Below are positions 17,746 to 27,600 of a stretch of 55,915 bases of DNA, one piece after another. The notes beneath the pieces are model-generated. The model searched no databases. It had not been told where the DNA came from and saw only the letters and a program-made list of their open reading frames with translations. This stretch comes from Betaproteobacteria bacterium (GTDB taxonomy: Bacteria; Pseudomonadota; Gammaproteobacteria; Burkholderiales; JAEUOS01). The stretch is taken from NCBI GenBank assembly GCA_028292405.1, contig JAQGMJ010000068.1:1-55915 (forward strand). The letters are read 5' to 3'. A program made the position numbers and the translations under genes. Within the stretch, counting starts at the first letter, position 1. Each line of letters starts with the position of its first letter.

Positions 17746-19011
17746 ATGTCCGACCAGACCGCCACCCTAACCGCAGATCTCACCATCAATTCATGGGGCA
17801 TGCGCGCGGTCCAGGCGATGCCGGGGGGCGTCTCCTCCAACTTCCGCATGGCCGAAGGGCCGGACCAGCTGGTGGTGTCGCGCGCCCGCGGCGCCCACCT
17901 GTGGGATGTCGCCGGGCAGAAATATGTCGATTTCACCTGCGGCTACGGCGCCATCCTGTTCGGCTATGCCGACGCCGACATCAACGCAGCGGTAGCCGCC
18001 CAGCTCGAGCTGGGCTACCAGGTCTCCGCTACCCACACCCGCGAAGTGCAGCTGGCCGAGGAAATCTCGCTGCTGCTGCCGGGCATGGAGTCGGTGCGCT
18101 TTCATACCGACGGCAGCGAGGCGGTGCAGACAGCGCTGCGCGTGGCGCGCTGCGCCACTGGCCGCAGCAAGGTGATCTGCTTCGCCGGACACTATCACGG
18201 CTGGCTGCCACTGGGCGACGAAAGCAACCTGGTGGTGCTGCCGTGGAATGATATCGCCGCCCTCACCCAGGCGTTCGACGCCGATCCCGAAGGCTATGCC
18301 GCGGTGATCACCGAGGCGACGATGTGCAACAACGGCTGCTTCGAAGCCGCGCCCGGCTACCTCTCCGTGCTGCGCCAGATGTGCACCGAGCACGGCAGCC
18401 TGTTCATCCTCGACGAGATGATCACCGGCTTTCGTCTCGGGCTGCAGGGCGCCATCGGCGCCTACCTCCTGACCGGCAACCTCGGCCCGGACCTCGCCAT
18501 CTACGGCAAAGCCCTGGGCGGCGGCCTGCCGATCGGCCTTTTGGCCGGCAAGCGCCGCTACATGGACGTCCTCGCCAGCCAGGCGGTCAACCACTCGGGC
18601 ACCTTCAACGGCAACTCGCTGTCGATCGCCGCCGCCGTCGCCACCCTGGCCAAGCTGCGCCTGCGCGGGCAAAAGTTCTACATGGACCTGCACGAGCGCG
18701 GCCGCAAGCTGATGGCCGACCTCGAAGGCCTCGGCCGTGAAGCGGGCATGCCGCTGCAGGTGCGCGGGCCGGGGCCGATATTCTGGGTCACCCTGGGCGA
18801 AGACCCGGAGGCCCTGCCGGTACTGGGCGGCCGCGCGGTGGAACCGGCGGCCTACCAGCGCTTTCGCCAGCACCTGCTAGCGCGCGGCGTGCGCGTAATG
18901 CCGGCCGGCCGCTGGTATGTCTGCGCCAGCCATTCGGATGACGACATCGACTTCGCCCTCGCCGTGGTGCGGGCCTCATTGGGCGCGATGCAGGAAGAGG
19001 CGGCGGAGTAG
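17746..19011 (+). CDS. Class-III (glutamate-1-semialdehyde-aminomutase-like) PLP aminotransferase
   Basis: 421-residue fold-type I PLP enzyme. PLP phosphate region DGSEAVQTALRVAR, ring-stacking FAGHYHGW, cofactor aspartate in FILDEMITGFR and Schiff-base lysine K255 in IYGKALGGGLPIG are all present. It resembles HemL, but the N-terminal region and catabolic neighbours suggest an omega- or beta-amino-acid transaminase or a 2,3-aminomutase rather than tetrapyrrole synthesis. Weak ribosome site. Convergent with the BKACE gene across a strong terminator. Substrate unknown. Confidence 0.83.
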   Translation: MSDQTATLTADLTINSWGMRAVQAMPGGVSSNFRMAEGPDQLVVSRARGAHLWDVAGQKYVDFTCGYGAILFGYADADINAAVAAQLELGYQVSATHTREVQLAEEISLLLPGMESVRFHTDGSEAVQTALRVARCATGRSKVICFAGHYHGWLPLGDESNLVVLPWNDIAALTQAFDADPEGYAAVITEATMCNNGCFEAAPGYLSVLRQMCTEHGSLFILDEMITGFRLGLQGAIGAYLLTGNLGPDLAIYGKALGGGLPIGLLAGKRRYMDVLASQAVNHSGTFNGNSLSIAAAVATLAKLRLRGQKFYMDLHERGRKLMADLEGLGREAGMPLQVRGPGPIFWVTLGEDPEALPVLGGRAVEPAAYQRFRQHLLARGVRVMPAGRWYVCASHSDDDIDFALAVVRASLGAMQEEAAE

Positions 19012-19053
19012 GGACGAGGAGACGGAAAGACGAAAAAGCCCAGGTGAACAAAT

Positions 19054-19081
19054 AAAAAAGCGGCCCGCGGGCCGCTTTTTT
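19054..19081. terminator. Bidirectional terminator between convergent genes
   Basis: Perfect hairpin AAAAAAGCGGCCC/GGGCCGCTTTTTT sitting between the aminotransferase stop (plus) and the BKACE stop (minus), serving both transcripts. Confidence 0.85.
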
Positions 19082-19096
19082 CGCGGCGAAGATATC

Positions 19097-20035
19097 TTAG
19101 AACCCGACGTTGTTACCGCCCTTGAGCTCAAGAATCTCGCGCGCCTCGTCCGGCGTCGCCACTTCCAGGTTCAGCGCCTCGATGATCGAGCGGATGCGCT
19201 TGACCTGCGCCGCATTGGTCTGCGCCAGCGTGCCGGGGCCGTCCCACAGCGAATCTTCCAGGCCCACGCGCACATTGCCGCCCATCACGGTGGACATCGC
19301 CGCGATCGGCATCTGCTGCCGGCCCGCGCCCAGCACCGACCAAACGTAGTCGTTGCCGAACAGGCGGTCGGCGGTGCGCTTCATCTGCATCACGTCTTCC
19401 GGATGGTTGCCGATGCCGCCGAGAATGCCAAACACCGATTGAATAAAGAGCGGCGGCTTCAGCAGGCCGCGCTCGAGGAAGTGCAGCGCGGTGTACAGAT
19501 GGCCGATATCGTAGCACTCGATCTCGAAGCGCGTGTGGTTCTCGCGGCAGGAGGTGAGGATGTTCTCGATATCCTTGAACGTGTTGCGGAAGATGCGGTC
19601 ATCCGACTCCGCCAGGTACTTTTCTTCCCAGTCGCTCTTCCAGTTCTTGTAGCGGCCGAGCATCGGGTACAGGCCGAAGTTCATCGAGCCCATGTTGAGC
19701 GAAGCGACCTCGGGTTTCAGCTTCAAGGTCGGCTGCAGGCGCTCTTCCACCAGCATGGTCGGCGCGCCGCCGGTGGTGAAGTTGATCACCACGTCGGAGC
19801 GGCTCTTGATGTCCTTGGCGAAAATCTCGAAATATTTCGGGTCCTGCGTCGGGCGGCCGTCCTTCGGGTCGCGCGCATGCAGGTGCACGATCGCCGCGCC
19901 GGCTTCCGCCGCGCCGACGGCCGCGTCGGCAATCTCCTGCGGGGTGATCGGCAGGTACGGCGACATGGTCGGCGTGTGGATCGCGCCGGTGACGGCGCAG
20001 GTGATGATGACCTTGCGTTTGGGGCGTGCAGCCAT
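19097..20035 (-). CDS. Beta-keto acid cleavage enzyme (BKACE, DUF849 family)
   Basis: 312 residues. Family members condense a beta-keto acid with acetyl-CoA and cleave it to acetoacetate plus a new acyl-CoA, as in the 3-keto-5-aminohexanoate cleavage enzyme. The zinc ligands are seen in VHLHARDP (H51, H53), with the conserved VINFTTGG and SVLGAGRQQMP segments. The start has GGAG seven bases upstream. The substrate side chain cannot be predicted. The facing aminotransferase and the nearby acyl-CoA-type oxidoreductase fit a short pathway in which an amine is removed and the keto acid is cleaved (inference). Confidence 0.9.
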   Translation of the reverse strand: MAARPKRKVIITCAVTGAIHTPTMSPYLPITPQEIADAAVGAAEAGAAIVHLHARDPKDGRPTQDPKYFEIFAKDIKSRSDVVINFTTGGAPTMLVEERLQPTLKLKPEVASLNMGSMNFGLYPMLGRYKNWKSDWEEKYLAESDDRIFRNTFKDIENILTSCRENHTRFEIECYDIGHLYTALHFLERGLLKPPLFIQSVFGILGGIGNHPEDVMQMKRTADRLFGNDYVWSVLGAGRQQMPIAAMSTVMGGNVRVGLEDSLWDGPGTLAQTNAAQVKRIRSIIEALNLEVATPDEAREILELKGGNNVGF

Positions 20036-20130
20036 GCTTTGTCTCCAGAAAACTTTATAAGGGTCCGACTATAGCCTGCGCCCGCGCGCAGCGACAAGGC
20101 TTGCCGCCGCGATGGCGCAGATAAGGGCGA

Positions 20131-20154
20131 GGCAGGCCATATTTCCGGCCTGCC
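20131..20154 (-). terminator. Hairpin downstream of the LprI-like gene
   Basis: GGCAGGCC-N8-GGCCTGCC, perfect 8-base arms 28 bases after the stop of the minus-strand LprI-like gene, without a T-run. Probably a factor-assisted terminator or 3'-end stabiliser. Confidence 0.4.
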
Positions 20155-20181
20155 CGCGCATTTACCGGCTCATCTACCGCC

Positions 20182-20835
20182 TCATTTGCCCGGAATGAGG
20201 CTGTAATCGCGCGTATACGGCCCGGCCATCGCCTTGACGCCGTCGCAGGCCTTTTTCTTCGCCTCCTTCACTTCCAGCTTGGCGCCGGCGTCGTTGAAGA
20301 CGATGCGCGCCGTGCAGTTTTCCCCCGGCAGCGGCAATGCAAGTGCATTGTCGGCCACCTTCAGACCCTGGGTTTCGCTGATGTTGGCGATCGGCGCGGC
20401 GGCGGCGCCCTCGAAAAAGTTCACCCGCAGCGCGCCGTTGGACATGCTTTCCACCGAGAAGCGCGCCTTCTTGCCGTCGTAAACCCCCTCGTAAGGCAGG
20501 CCGGCGTTGCCAAGAAAAGCCATGCGGTCGCGGTATTTGCCGGCGATGCAATTGACGTCGCCCTTGCAGCCGCCGCTGGCCGGCCCGGCGGGGCCGACGC
20601 GCCAGCGCACCTGCGCGCTTTTCACGTAGTCGCGCATTTTCAGCGGCAAATGCGCCTGCGACAGCGCATAGGCGTTGTCGAGGTCCTTGTCCAGTTTGGC
20701 CAGCGCAACCTCGGAACAGATGGTGTTCTCGTCCGGGTTGGTGATCTTGTTGCAATCGACGCTCAGGGCCTGTGCACTGCCGGCGGCCAGCAGCAAAAGG
20801 CATCCCGCGAATCCCGCGCAAAACGCTTTCATCAT
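20182..20835 (-). CDS. Secreted LprI-like (DUF1311-type) protein
   Basis: 217 residues with a signal peptide (cleaved near AQALSV). The mature N-terminus, DCNKITNPDENTICSE followed by LAKLDKDLDNAYA, matches the cysteine-containing DUF1311/LprI pattern, some members of which inhibit lysozyme. The C-terminal half (about residues 120-215) is a beta-rich region with another cysteine pair, not recognised. Start at 20835 with GGAG five bases upstream. Single gene, divergent from the oxidoreductase. Function inferred only from the family. Confidence 0.7.
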   Translation of the reverse strand: MMKAFCAGFAGCLLLLAAGSAQALSVDCNKITNPDENTICSEVALAKLDKDLDNAYALSQAHLPLKMRDYVKSAQVRWRVGPAGPASGGCKGDVNCIAGKYRDRMAFLGNAGLPYEGVYDGKKARFSVESMSNGALRVNFFEGAAAAPIANISETQGLKVADNALALPLPGENCTARIVFNDAGAKLEVKEAKKKACDGVKAMAGPYTRDYSLIPGK

Positions 20836-20969
20836 TGCTTCTCCAGGGGTTGGTTCAGGCATGATTGTAAAATGCCCATGGAATATTGTCGCGCCCCTCC
20901 GCAAATCCGGTCCCGCCCTGGCAACCGGAGCGCCGGTATGATGCGCACAAATCACAGGAGACATCGAGC

Positions 20970-21950
20970 ATGCGCGGCATCCTTTTGACCAAACCGGAGT
21001 CCGGCTTCAACGCCGCCTTGACCGAGATCGACGAGGCCGGCCTGATGGAAGGCGACGTCACCGTCAAGGTCGACTACTCCACCATCAACTACAAGGATGG
21101 CCTGGCCATCACCAACAAATCGCCGGTGGTGCGCAAGTGGCCGATGGTGCCCGGCGTCGACTTTGCCGGCACGGTAAGCGCGTCCTCCCACACCCGTTTC
21201 AAGCCCGGCGACAAGGTGGTGCTCAATGGCTGGGGCGTCGGCGAAACCCACTGGGGCGGCTTGGCGCAAACCGCGCGCGTCAAGGGCGACTGGCTGATCC
21301 CCCTGCCTCTCTCCTTGAGCACCAGACAAGCCATGGCCATCGGCACCGCCGGCTACACCGCCATGCTGTGCGCGATGGCGCTCAAGCGCAACGGCGTGAC
21401 CAGCGAGCAAGGCGAAGTGCTGGTCACCGGCGCCTCCGGCGGCGTCGGCAGCGTTGCCGTCGCCCTGCTTTCCAGCCTCGGCTACAAGGTGGTCGCCTCC
21501 ACCGGCAAGCTGGACCAGGCGGACTACCTGAAGCAACTCGGCGCCGTCGAAGTGATCGACCGCGCCGAGCTTTCCGCCGCCGGCAAACCGCTGCAAAAAG
21601 AGCGCTGGGCCGGCGTCATCGATTCGGTCGGCTCGCACACCCTGGTCAACGCCTGCGCGCAGACGCGCTACGGCGGAACGGTGGCCGCCTGCGGCCTGGC
21701 CGCCGGTTTCGACTTTCCCGCCACCGTGATGCCCTTCATCCTGCGCGGCGTGACCCTGGCCGGGGTCGATTCGGTGATGGCGCCGATGGCCCTGCGCACA
21801 CTAGCCTGGCAGCAGATCGCCACCGAACTGCCGCTGGCCAAGCTCGACGCCTTCACCACCGAGTTGCCGCTGGAGGGCGCGCTGGCCGCCGCCGCCGACA
21901 TCGTCGCCGGCCGGGTGCGCGGACGCCTGGTGATCGATGTCAACCGCTGA
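20970..21950 (+). CDS. acuI: YhdH/AcuI-type zinc-free MDR oxidoreductase (acrylyl-CoA reductase-like)
   Basis: 326-residue medium-chain reductase. Substrate domain start TEIDEAGLMEGDVTVKVDYSTINYKD and NADPH-binding GASGGVGSVAV identify the YhdH/YhfP group, whose characterised members reduce acryloyl-CoA to propionyl-CoA. No structural-zinc cysteines are seen, as expected. ATG with AGGAG nine bases upstream. Role in the local cluster not proven; the acuI symbol is family-based. Confidence 0.88.
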   Translation: MRGILLTKPESGFNAALTEIDEAGLMEGDVTVKVDYSTINYKDGLAITNKSPVVRKWPMVPGVDFAGTVSASSHTRFKPGDKVVLNGWGVGETHWGGLAQTARVKGDWLIPLPLSLSTRQAMAIGTAGYTAMLCAMALKRNGVTSEQGEVLVTGASGGVGSVAVALLSSLGYKVVASTGKLDQADYLKQLGAVEVIDRAELSAAGKPLQKERWAGVIDSVGSHTLVNACAQTRYGGTVAACGLAAGFDFPATVMPFILRGVTLAGVDSVMAPMALRTLAWQQIATELPLAKLDAFTTELPLEGALAAAADIVAGRVRGRLVIDVNR

Positions 21951-22062
21951 TGTAGGCGCCCGGCTGACAGACGCACCGCCCGCCGCCGGGCATCATGGCG
22001 CCATCCTGCGACCGCCTCAACCGTTTTCCCATCATCCTCAACTCAAGCTGCGGAGAAATAAC

Positions 22063-22422
22063 ATGACCAAACTGCGCATTCTCTTAGCCCTGGCCAGCTT
22101 CGCGGCCGCCGGTGCCGCCCACGCGCTGGATATCACCTACGACAAAGACTCCAGCCTGCGCATGCCGCTCAAGCCGGTCACCGAGCAACAGCGGCAGATC
22201 GACCTGGCGCTGGGCAACTGCCTGAAGGCCAACGGCGGGCGCATGGCGCCGCGTTGCGCCGCACTGCAAGACCAGTCCAGCCACGCCGCGATTTCCGCCA
22301 AGGCGGGTGACGAGCAGGCCCGCAGCGCGCAGCCGGCAGACACCACCGCCGGTGTCGTGGTCGAACGCGGCCCTGTTGTTACCGAACAGCCAGTATCGAC
22401 GATGCCGCCGCCGGCCAAGTAA
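22063..22422 (+). CDS. Small secreted protein of unknown function
   Basis: 119 residues: signal peptide (cleavage near AAHALD), then a charged region with two cysteines (GNCLKANGG and APRCAAL) that may form a disulfide, and a low-complexity tail ending VSTMPPPAK. GGAG seven bases upstream of the ATG supports translation. No family recognised. Nine bases separate it from the convergent IclR gene. Confidence 0.65.
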   Translation: MTKLRILLALASFAAAGAAHALDITYDKDSSLRMPLKPVTEQQRQIDLALGNCLKANGGRMAPRCAALQDQSSHAAISAKAGDEQARSAQPADTTAGVVVERGPVVTEQPVSTMPPPAK

Positions 22423-22431
22423 GACGCCTGT

Positions 22432-23190
22432 CTAGAGCACCCCGCGCAACTGCCGCGCCGCGTCCAGCAACAGCGGCAAAAAATCGCGCGCCAGGCTTTT
22501 TTCGTCCTGTCGCCCGGCGGCGGCCACCACGTTGAGCGCCGCCACCGTCACCCCGCGCATGTCGCGCAGAGGTACCGCCAGCGCCAGCACGCCCAGTTCG
22601 TGCTCTTCGCCCGCGAAACAATAGTCGTCGGTGCGCACGCCGTCGATCAGCACGCGAAAGCGCCGCATGTCGACCAGGGTGCGCGGCGTCAGGCGCGCCA
22701 GTTCGTGGCCGCGCAGCCGGGCGGCGAATTCACGTTTCGGCAGCGCCGCCAGCATCATGCGACCGGTGGAAGTGGCATACGCCGGCAGGCGCGCGCCGAT
22801 GTGCAGGCCATAGGCCAGCACCCGTGAAGAGCCGCTGCGCGCGATGATCACCACCTCGTCGCCGTCCAGCACGACGGCGGAAAACGACTCCTGCGTCTGC
22901 GCCGCCAGCCGGTCCAGGGTCGGCTGCAAGGCACGCGGCAGGCGCGCCGAGGCAAGGTAGCTGCCGGAAAAGCGCAACACCTTGGGCGAGAGCCAGTAGT
23001 AGCTGCCGTCGGTCTCCAGGTAGCCCAGGTGCGCCAGAGTCAGCAGGTGGCGCCGCGCCGCCGCCCGCGTCAGCCCAGCGCGCTCGGCGGCGAGCGTGGC
23101 GTTCAGGCGCTGCCGCCCGACGTCGAAACTCTCCAGCACCGCCAGCCCCTTGGCCATGCCGGCGATGAAATCGGCGTTTGCGATGGTCAT
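22432..23190 (-). CDS. IclR-family transcriptional regulator (PobR-like)
   Basis: 252 residues. N-terminal winged helix (KGLAVLESFD, LTRAAARRHLLTLAHLGYLE) and C-terminal effector domain (ARLPAYATSTGRMMLAALP) of the IclR/PcaR/PobR group. Start at 23190 with AGGAGG six bases upstream. It is divergent from pobA and an inverted repeat lies between them, so it is very likely the 4-hydroxybenzoate-responsive regulator of pobA, as in Acinetobacter. Autoregulation is plausible. Confidence 0.9.
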   Translation of the reverse strand: MTIANADFIAGMAKGLAVLESFDVGRQRLNATLAAERAGLTRAAARRHLLTLAHLGYLETDGSYYWLSPKVLRFSGSYLASARLPRALQPTLDRLAAQTQESFSAVVLDGDEVVIIARSGSSRVLAYGLHIGARLPAYATSTGRMMLAALPKREFAARLRGHELARLTPRTLVDMRRFRVLIDGVRTDDYCFAGEEHELGVLALAVPLRDMRGVTVAALNVVAAAGRQDEKSLARDFLPLLLDAARQLRGVL

Positions 23191-23241
23191 ACCCAACCTC
23201 CTCCGCTGCCGCAACGCGCATCCGGTCGGCTGCGATTTTGC

Positions 23242-23272
23242 GCGATGATCGCGCACCTATTCCGATCATCGC
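23242..23272. promoter_or_regulatory. Candidate IclR/PobR operator between the regulator and pobA
   Basis: Inverted repeat GCGATGATCG-N11-CGATCATCGC with perfect 10-base arms and a 21-base centre-to-centre spacing (two helical turns). It is 52 bases upstream of the regulator start and 140 upstream of pobA. Confidence 0.6.
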
Positions 23273-23379
23273 ACAAATGACGCCGCACCGCTCTGGCGCG
23301 GGCACCGGTGCAGGCCTATGCTCCAAGAGCGATTGCACCCAAGCCGCAGCAGGCGGCGGCGCAACGCAGGCAGCCATAA

Positions 23380-24600
<1,221 letters not shown>

Positions 24601-24679
24601 TCGCCTCGATCAGGGCCCGCTATCGCCGGCTGGCACGACCCTCGCTAGGATACGGGCATCCCTACCACTGGAGCCCGCC

Positions 24680-25078
24680 ATGCCCCACCAGCGCCACAAC
24701 CCCGACACCCTGTACCGCGGCTCGCGCAGCTACTACAGCCAGATCGTCGAATCCACCGGCACCCGTCAATGGCATATCGCCGGCATGGTGCCGCTGACAT
24801 CCGAACGCGTGGTGGTGGGCGAGAACGACATGGCCGCGCAAGCCAAGCAGGTGATGCACAACATCGGCTTGGCGCTGGCCGCCGTCGGCGCCACCCCCGG
24901 CCACGTGGTGCGCATCAACATCTACACCACGGACATGGAACGCTTTTTAGCCGTTGGCCGGCCCGCGGTCTACGCTTTTTTCGGCGACTACCCGCCCGCC
25001 TCCACCCTGCTCGGCGTAACGCGCCTGGCCGATAGCAAATACCTGGTCGAAGTCGAAGCCACCGCGGTCAGCGACTGA
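24680..25078 (+). CDS. RidA family protein, paralogue 5 (lacks the catalytic Arg)
   Basis: 132 residues with QWHIAGMVPLTSE, VVRINIYTTD and YLVEVEATAV strands of the RidA fold. Serine (S108, PPASTLL) replaces the carboxylate-binding arginine, so it is not expected to be a classical iminoacid deaminase. ATG with GGAG six bases upstream, 79 bases after pobA on the same strand, so likely under the same promoter. Closest in type to paralogue 4 rather than 2 or 3. Confidence 0.85.
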   Translation: MPHQRHNPDTLYRGSRSYYSQIVESTGTRQWHIAGMVPLTSERVVVGENDMAAQAKQVMHNIGLALAAVGATPGHVVRINIYTTDMERFLAVGRPAVYAFFGDYPPASTLLGVTRLADSKYLVEVEATAVSD

Positions 25079-25271
25079 AGCATACGCTCCTGCGGTCATC
25101 GTCCAACGCTGGCGGGGCGCAATCCGCCTGGCGACTCCGTCGCCGGCCCCACGTCGCCCCCCGCCGGCCCGTGATTTTTAACAATGCAACCGTTATAAAT
25201 CCGCTCGGCGCGCCGATAACAAGGATCGGAGCCTCATTTTCGGGGCTCCGCCAAGCCATCGAGCGGCAACT

Positions 25272-27593
25272 ATGCATATTTCAGACGGTTTTCTCAAAGA
25301 CATTCCCCTAAACGCGCCTTCACCGGCGCTTTCGGACGCTCCCGAACTTCTCGAGCCGCCGCTCGTGAAGGGCGCCCCGGTCGCGGCTTTCCCCGGCGGC
25401 CGTCTCCCAGGGTCGGCAATGACCATACGGCGCAAGGTCGGCCTCGCCTTCGGTCTCACCGGGCTGGCCATCGCCCTGTTCACCTTCCTCGCCATCGACC
25501 GCCAATTCGCCGCCGTCGAGCAGGCCGCCTTGCTGGAAGCCCGGCACGTCGGGCTGGGAATCGCCGACACGGTGCAGGAGATCGGCATCAAAAATGCGGA
25601 TCGGGTCCAGGAATTCGTCGAGTTGCTCAACCAGTCCAGCAAACGCGATGTCGTTATCGTCGATGCCGGCAAGATCGGCATCGCCGATGCAAACCCGCAA
25701 GAGCGGGGGCAGGCATTCGACAGCGACAGCAACGGTGAAGTAGCGCACACGCTGGCCGACGGCCGGCCGCGCACCTTCATCGAACTCAACGCGTCTCATC
25801 CGCAGGGCATCCGGCAACTCGTCGTGCCGGTATACGACGCCCGCGGCGGCGCGCGCAAAACCATTGTCGGCGCCGTGGTCCTCGAATACACCCCCATTCG
25901 CGAAGAGCTGCTGGCAGCCTCGCGTGGCCACCTGAAGGTGATCGGCGCCGGCGGCGCCGCCCTGATCGCATTCATCCTTGTCGTCGGCCTGGGTATTTCA
26001 CGCCAGGTCACCGGCCCTTTGCACGACCTGAAGAACGCGGTGTTGCGCGTCAAGTCGCTGGACTACGCGGCAGCGCAAGTCAGGGTCGGCTCGGCCGACG
26101 AGATCGGTGTGCTGGGGCAGGCCTTCAACGAAATGGCACACACCCTCGCCATAAAAAGCGCGGCCCTGCATGCGTACAAGAACCAGCTGGAGCAGCGTAT
26201 CGCCGACCGCACCGCCGAATTGAGTGTCGCCAACGTGGCGCTGCAGGCGGAAATCGAGGAGCGCAAGCTTTCGGCAAAGCGCAACGAATACCTTGCCTAC
26301 TACGACAGCCTCACCGACCTGCCCAACCGCGCCATGTTCAGCCGCCTGCTGCATGCGGGCATTGATACGGCGCTGGCCGAGGACATGCAACTGGCGCTGT
26401 TGTTCGTCGACCTGGACCGTTTCAAGAATATCAATGACACCCTGGGGCACGCCACCGGCGACCACCTGCTGCAGGAAATGGCGCGCCGCCTGAAGTCCTG
26501 CCTGCGCGCCGACGACGCGGTTGCGCGCCTGGGCGGCGACGAATTCGTGGTGATCCTGCAGCACATCACGGATGCCTCGGAAGTCGAGGCAGTGGCACGC
26601 AAGATCCTGGCGACGGCGAGCAAACCCTTCGGCGCGCTCGGCCAGGAGTTTCACGTCACTGCCAGCGTCGGCGTGAGCATGTACCCCAAGGATGGCAGCG
26701 ACGAACGCTCGCTGATGAAAAACGCCGACATCGCCATGTATCACGCCAAGGACGAAGGCAAGAACAACTTCCAGCTCTACTCGGCGCAGCTTGACGTCCA
26801 CACCTTCGAGCGCTTGACCATGGAGTCGGCCCTGCGCCAGGCGATGGCGCGCGACGAATTCGAACTCTTCTACCAGCCGAAGATCGACGTGGCCGGCGGC
26901 CGGATGAGCGGCATGGAAGCCCTGCTGCGCTGGCGCCACCCGGAATTCGGCCTGATCCCACCGGCCAAGTTCATCCCGCTGGCCGAGGAAACCGGCCTGA
27001 TCCTGCCGATCGGCAAGTGGGTGCTGCGCACCGCCTGCGCCCAGAACGTCGAATGGAACATCGGCGCGCCGTACCCGCTATGCATCGCGGTCAACCTATC
27101 GGCGCGGCAGTTCGGCGACGAAGGCCTGCTCGCCGACGTCGTCGCCGCCTTGCAGGAGACCGGCATGGACCCGAGCCTGCTGGAACTGGAAATCACCGAA
27201 AGCATGCTGATGCGCGACATCGACAAGGCCATCGGCGTACTCACGGCGCTCAAGAACATGGGGGTGCGCATCGCGATGGACGACTTCGGTACCGGCTACT
27301 CGTCGCTGTCGAACCTGAAGAAATTCCCGCTCGACACCATCAAGGTGGACCGTTCGTTCGTACGCGACCTGCCGGGCTGCTTCGAGGACCGTGGCATCGC
27401 GGAGGCGATATTCGCCATGGGCCGCGCGCTCAGCCTGACGGTGGTGGCCGAAGGGGTGGAAACCGAGGCCCAGGCGGACTTCCTGCGCCTGCACGCCTGC
27501 GACAAATTCCAGGGCTACCTGTTCAGCCACCCTTTGAGCAGCGGCGAATTCGGCGAACTTCTCGGCAAACAGTTGCGATCCGAAGCAACCTAG
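25272..27593 (+). CDS. Membrane GGDEF-EAL protein (cyclic di-GMP turnover)
   Basis: 773 residues. Order: N-terminal Pro-rich segment of about 49 residues; first membrane segment (about 55-75); periplasmic sensor domain (about 76-215); second membrane segment (about 218-240); HAMP-like linker; coiled coil (about 295-335); GGDEF domain with intact GGDEF (421-425) and an RxxD inhibitory site (RADD) five residues before it; EAL domain with E549-A550-L551, DDFGTGYSS, VAEGVET and QGYLFS intact. Both activities look possible. The start could instead be the ATG at 25419 (MTIRRKV), which has AGGG six bases upstream and would remove the odd N-terminal segment. Convergent with the HD gene. Confidence 0.92.
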   Translation: MHISDGFLKDIPLNAPSPALSDAPELLEPPLVKGAPVAAFPGGRLPGSAMTIRRKVGLAFGLTGLAIALFTFLAIDRQFAAVEQAALLEARHVGLGIADTVQEIGIKNADRVQEFVELLNQSSKRDVVIVDAGKIGIADANPQERGQAFDSDSNGEVAHTLADGRPRTFIELNASHPQGIRQLVVPVYDARGGARKTIVGAVVLEYTPIREELLAASRGHLKVIGAGGAALIAFILVVGLGISRQVTGPLHDLKNAVLRVKSLDYAAAQVRVGSADEIGVLGQAFNEMAHTLAIKSAALHAYKNQLEQRIADRTAELSVANVALQAEIEERKLSAKRNEYLAYYDSLTDLPNRAMFSRLLHAGIDTALAEDMQLALLFVDLDRFKNINDTLGHATGDHLLQEMARRLKSCLRADDAVARLGGDEFVVILQHITDASEVEAVARKILATASKPFGALGQEFHVTASVGVSMYPKDGSDERSLMKNADIAMYHAKDEGKNNFQLYSAQLDVHTFERLTMESALRQAMARDEFELFYQPKIDVAGGRMSGMEALLRWRHPEFGLIPPAKFIPLAEETGLILPIGKWVLRTACAQNVEWNIGAPYPLCIAVNLSARQFGDEGLLADVVAALQETGMDPSLLELEITESMLMRDIDKAIGVLTALKNMGVRIAMDDFGTGYSSLSNLKKFPLDTIKVDRSFVRDLPGCFEDRGIAEAIFAMGRALSLTVVAEGVETEAQADFLRLHACDKFQGYLFSHPLSSGEFGELLGKQLRSEAT

Positions 27594-27600
27594 GGACTGC

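Noticed and set aside
17746..19011. HemL (glutamate-1-semialdehyde aminomutase) for tetrapyrrole synthesis
   Set aside because: Motifs are shared with the wider class-III family; the catabolic context and N-terminal sequence do not favour HemL, so only the family is given.
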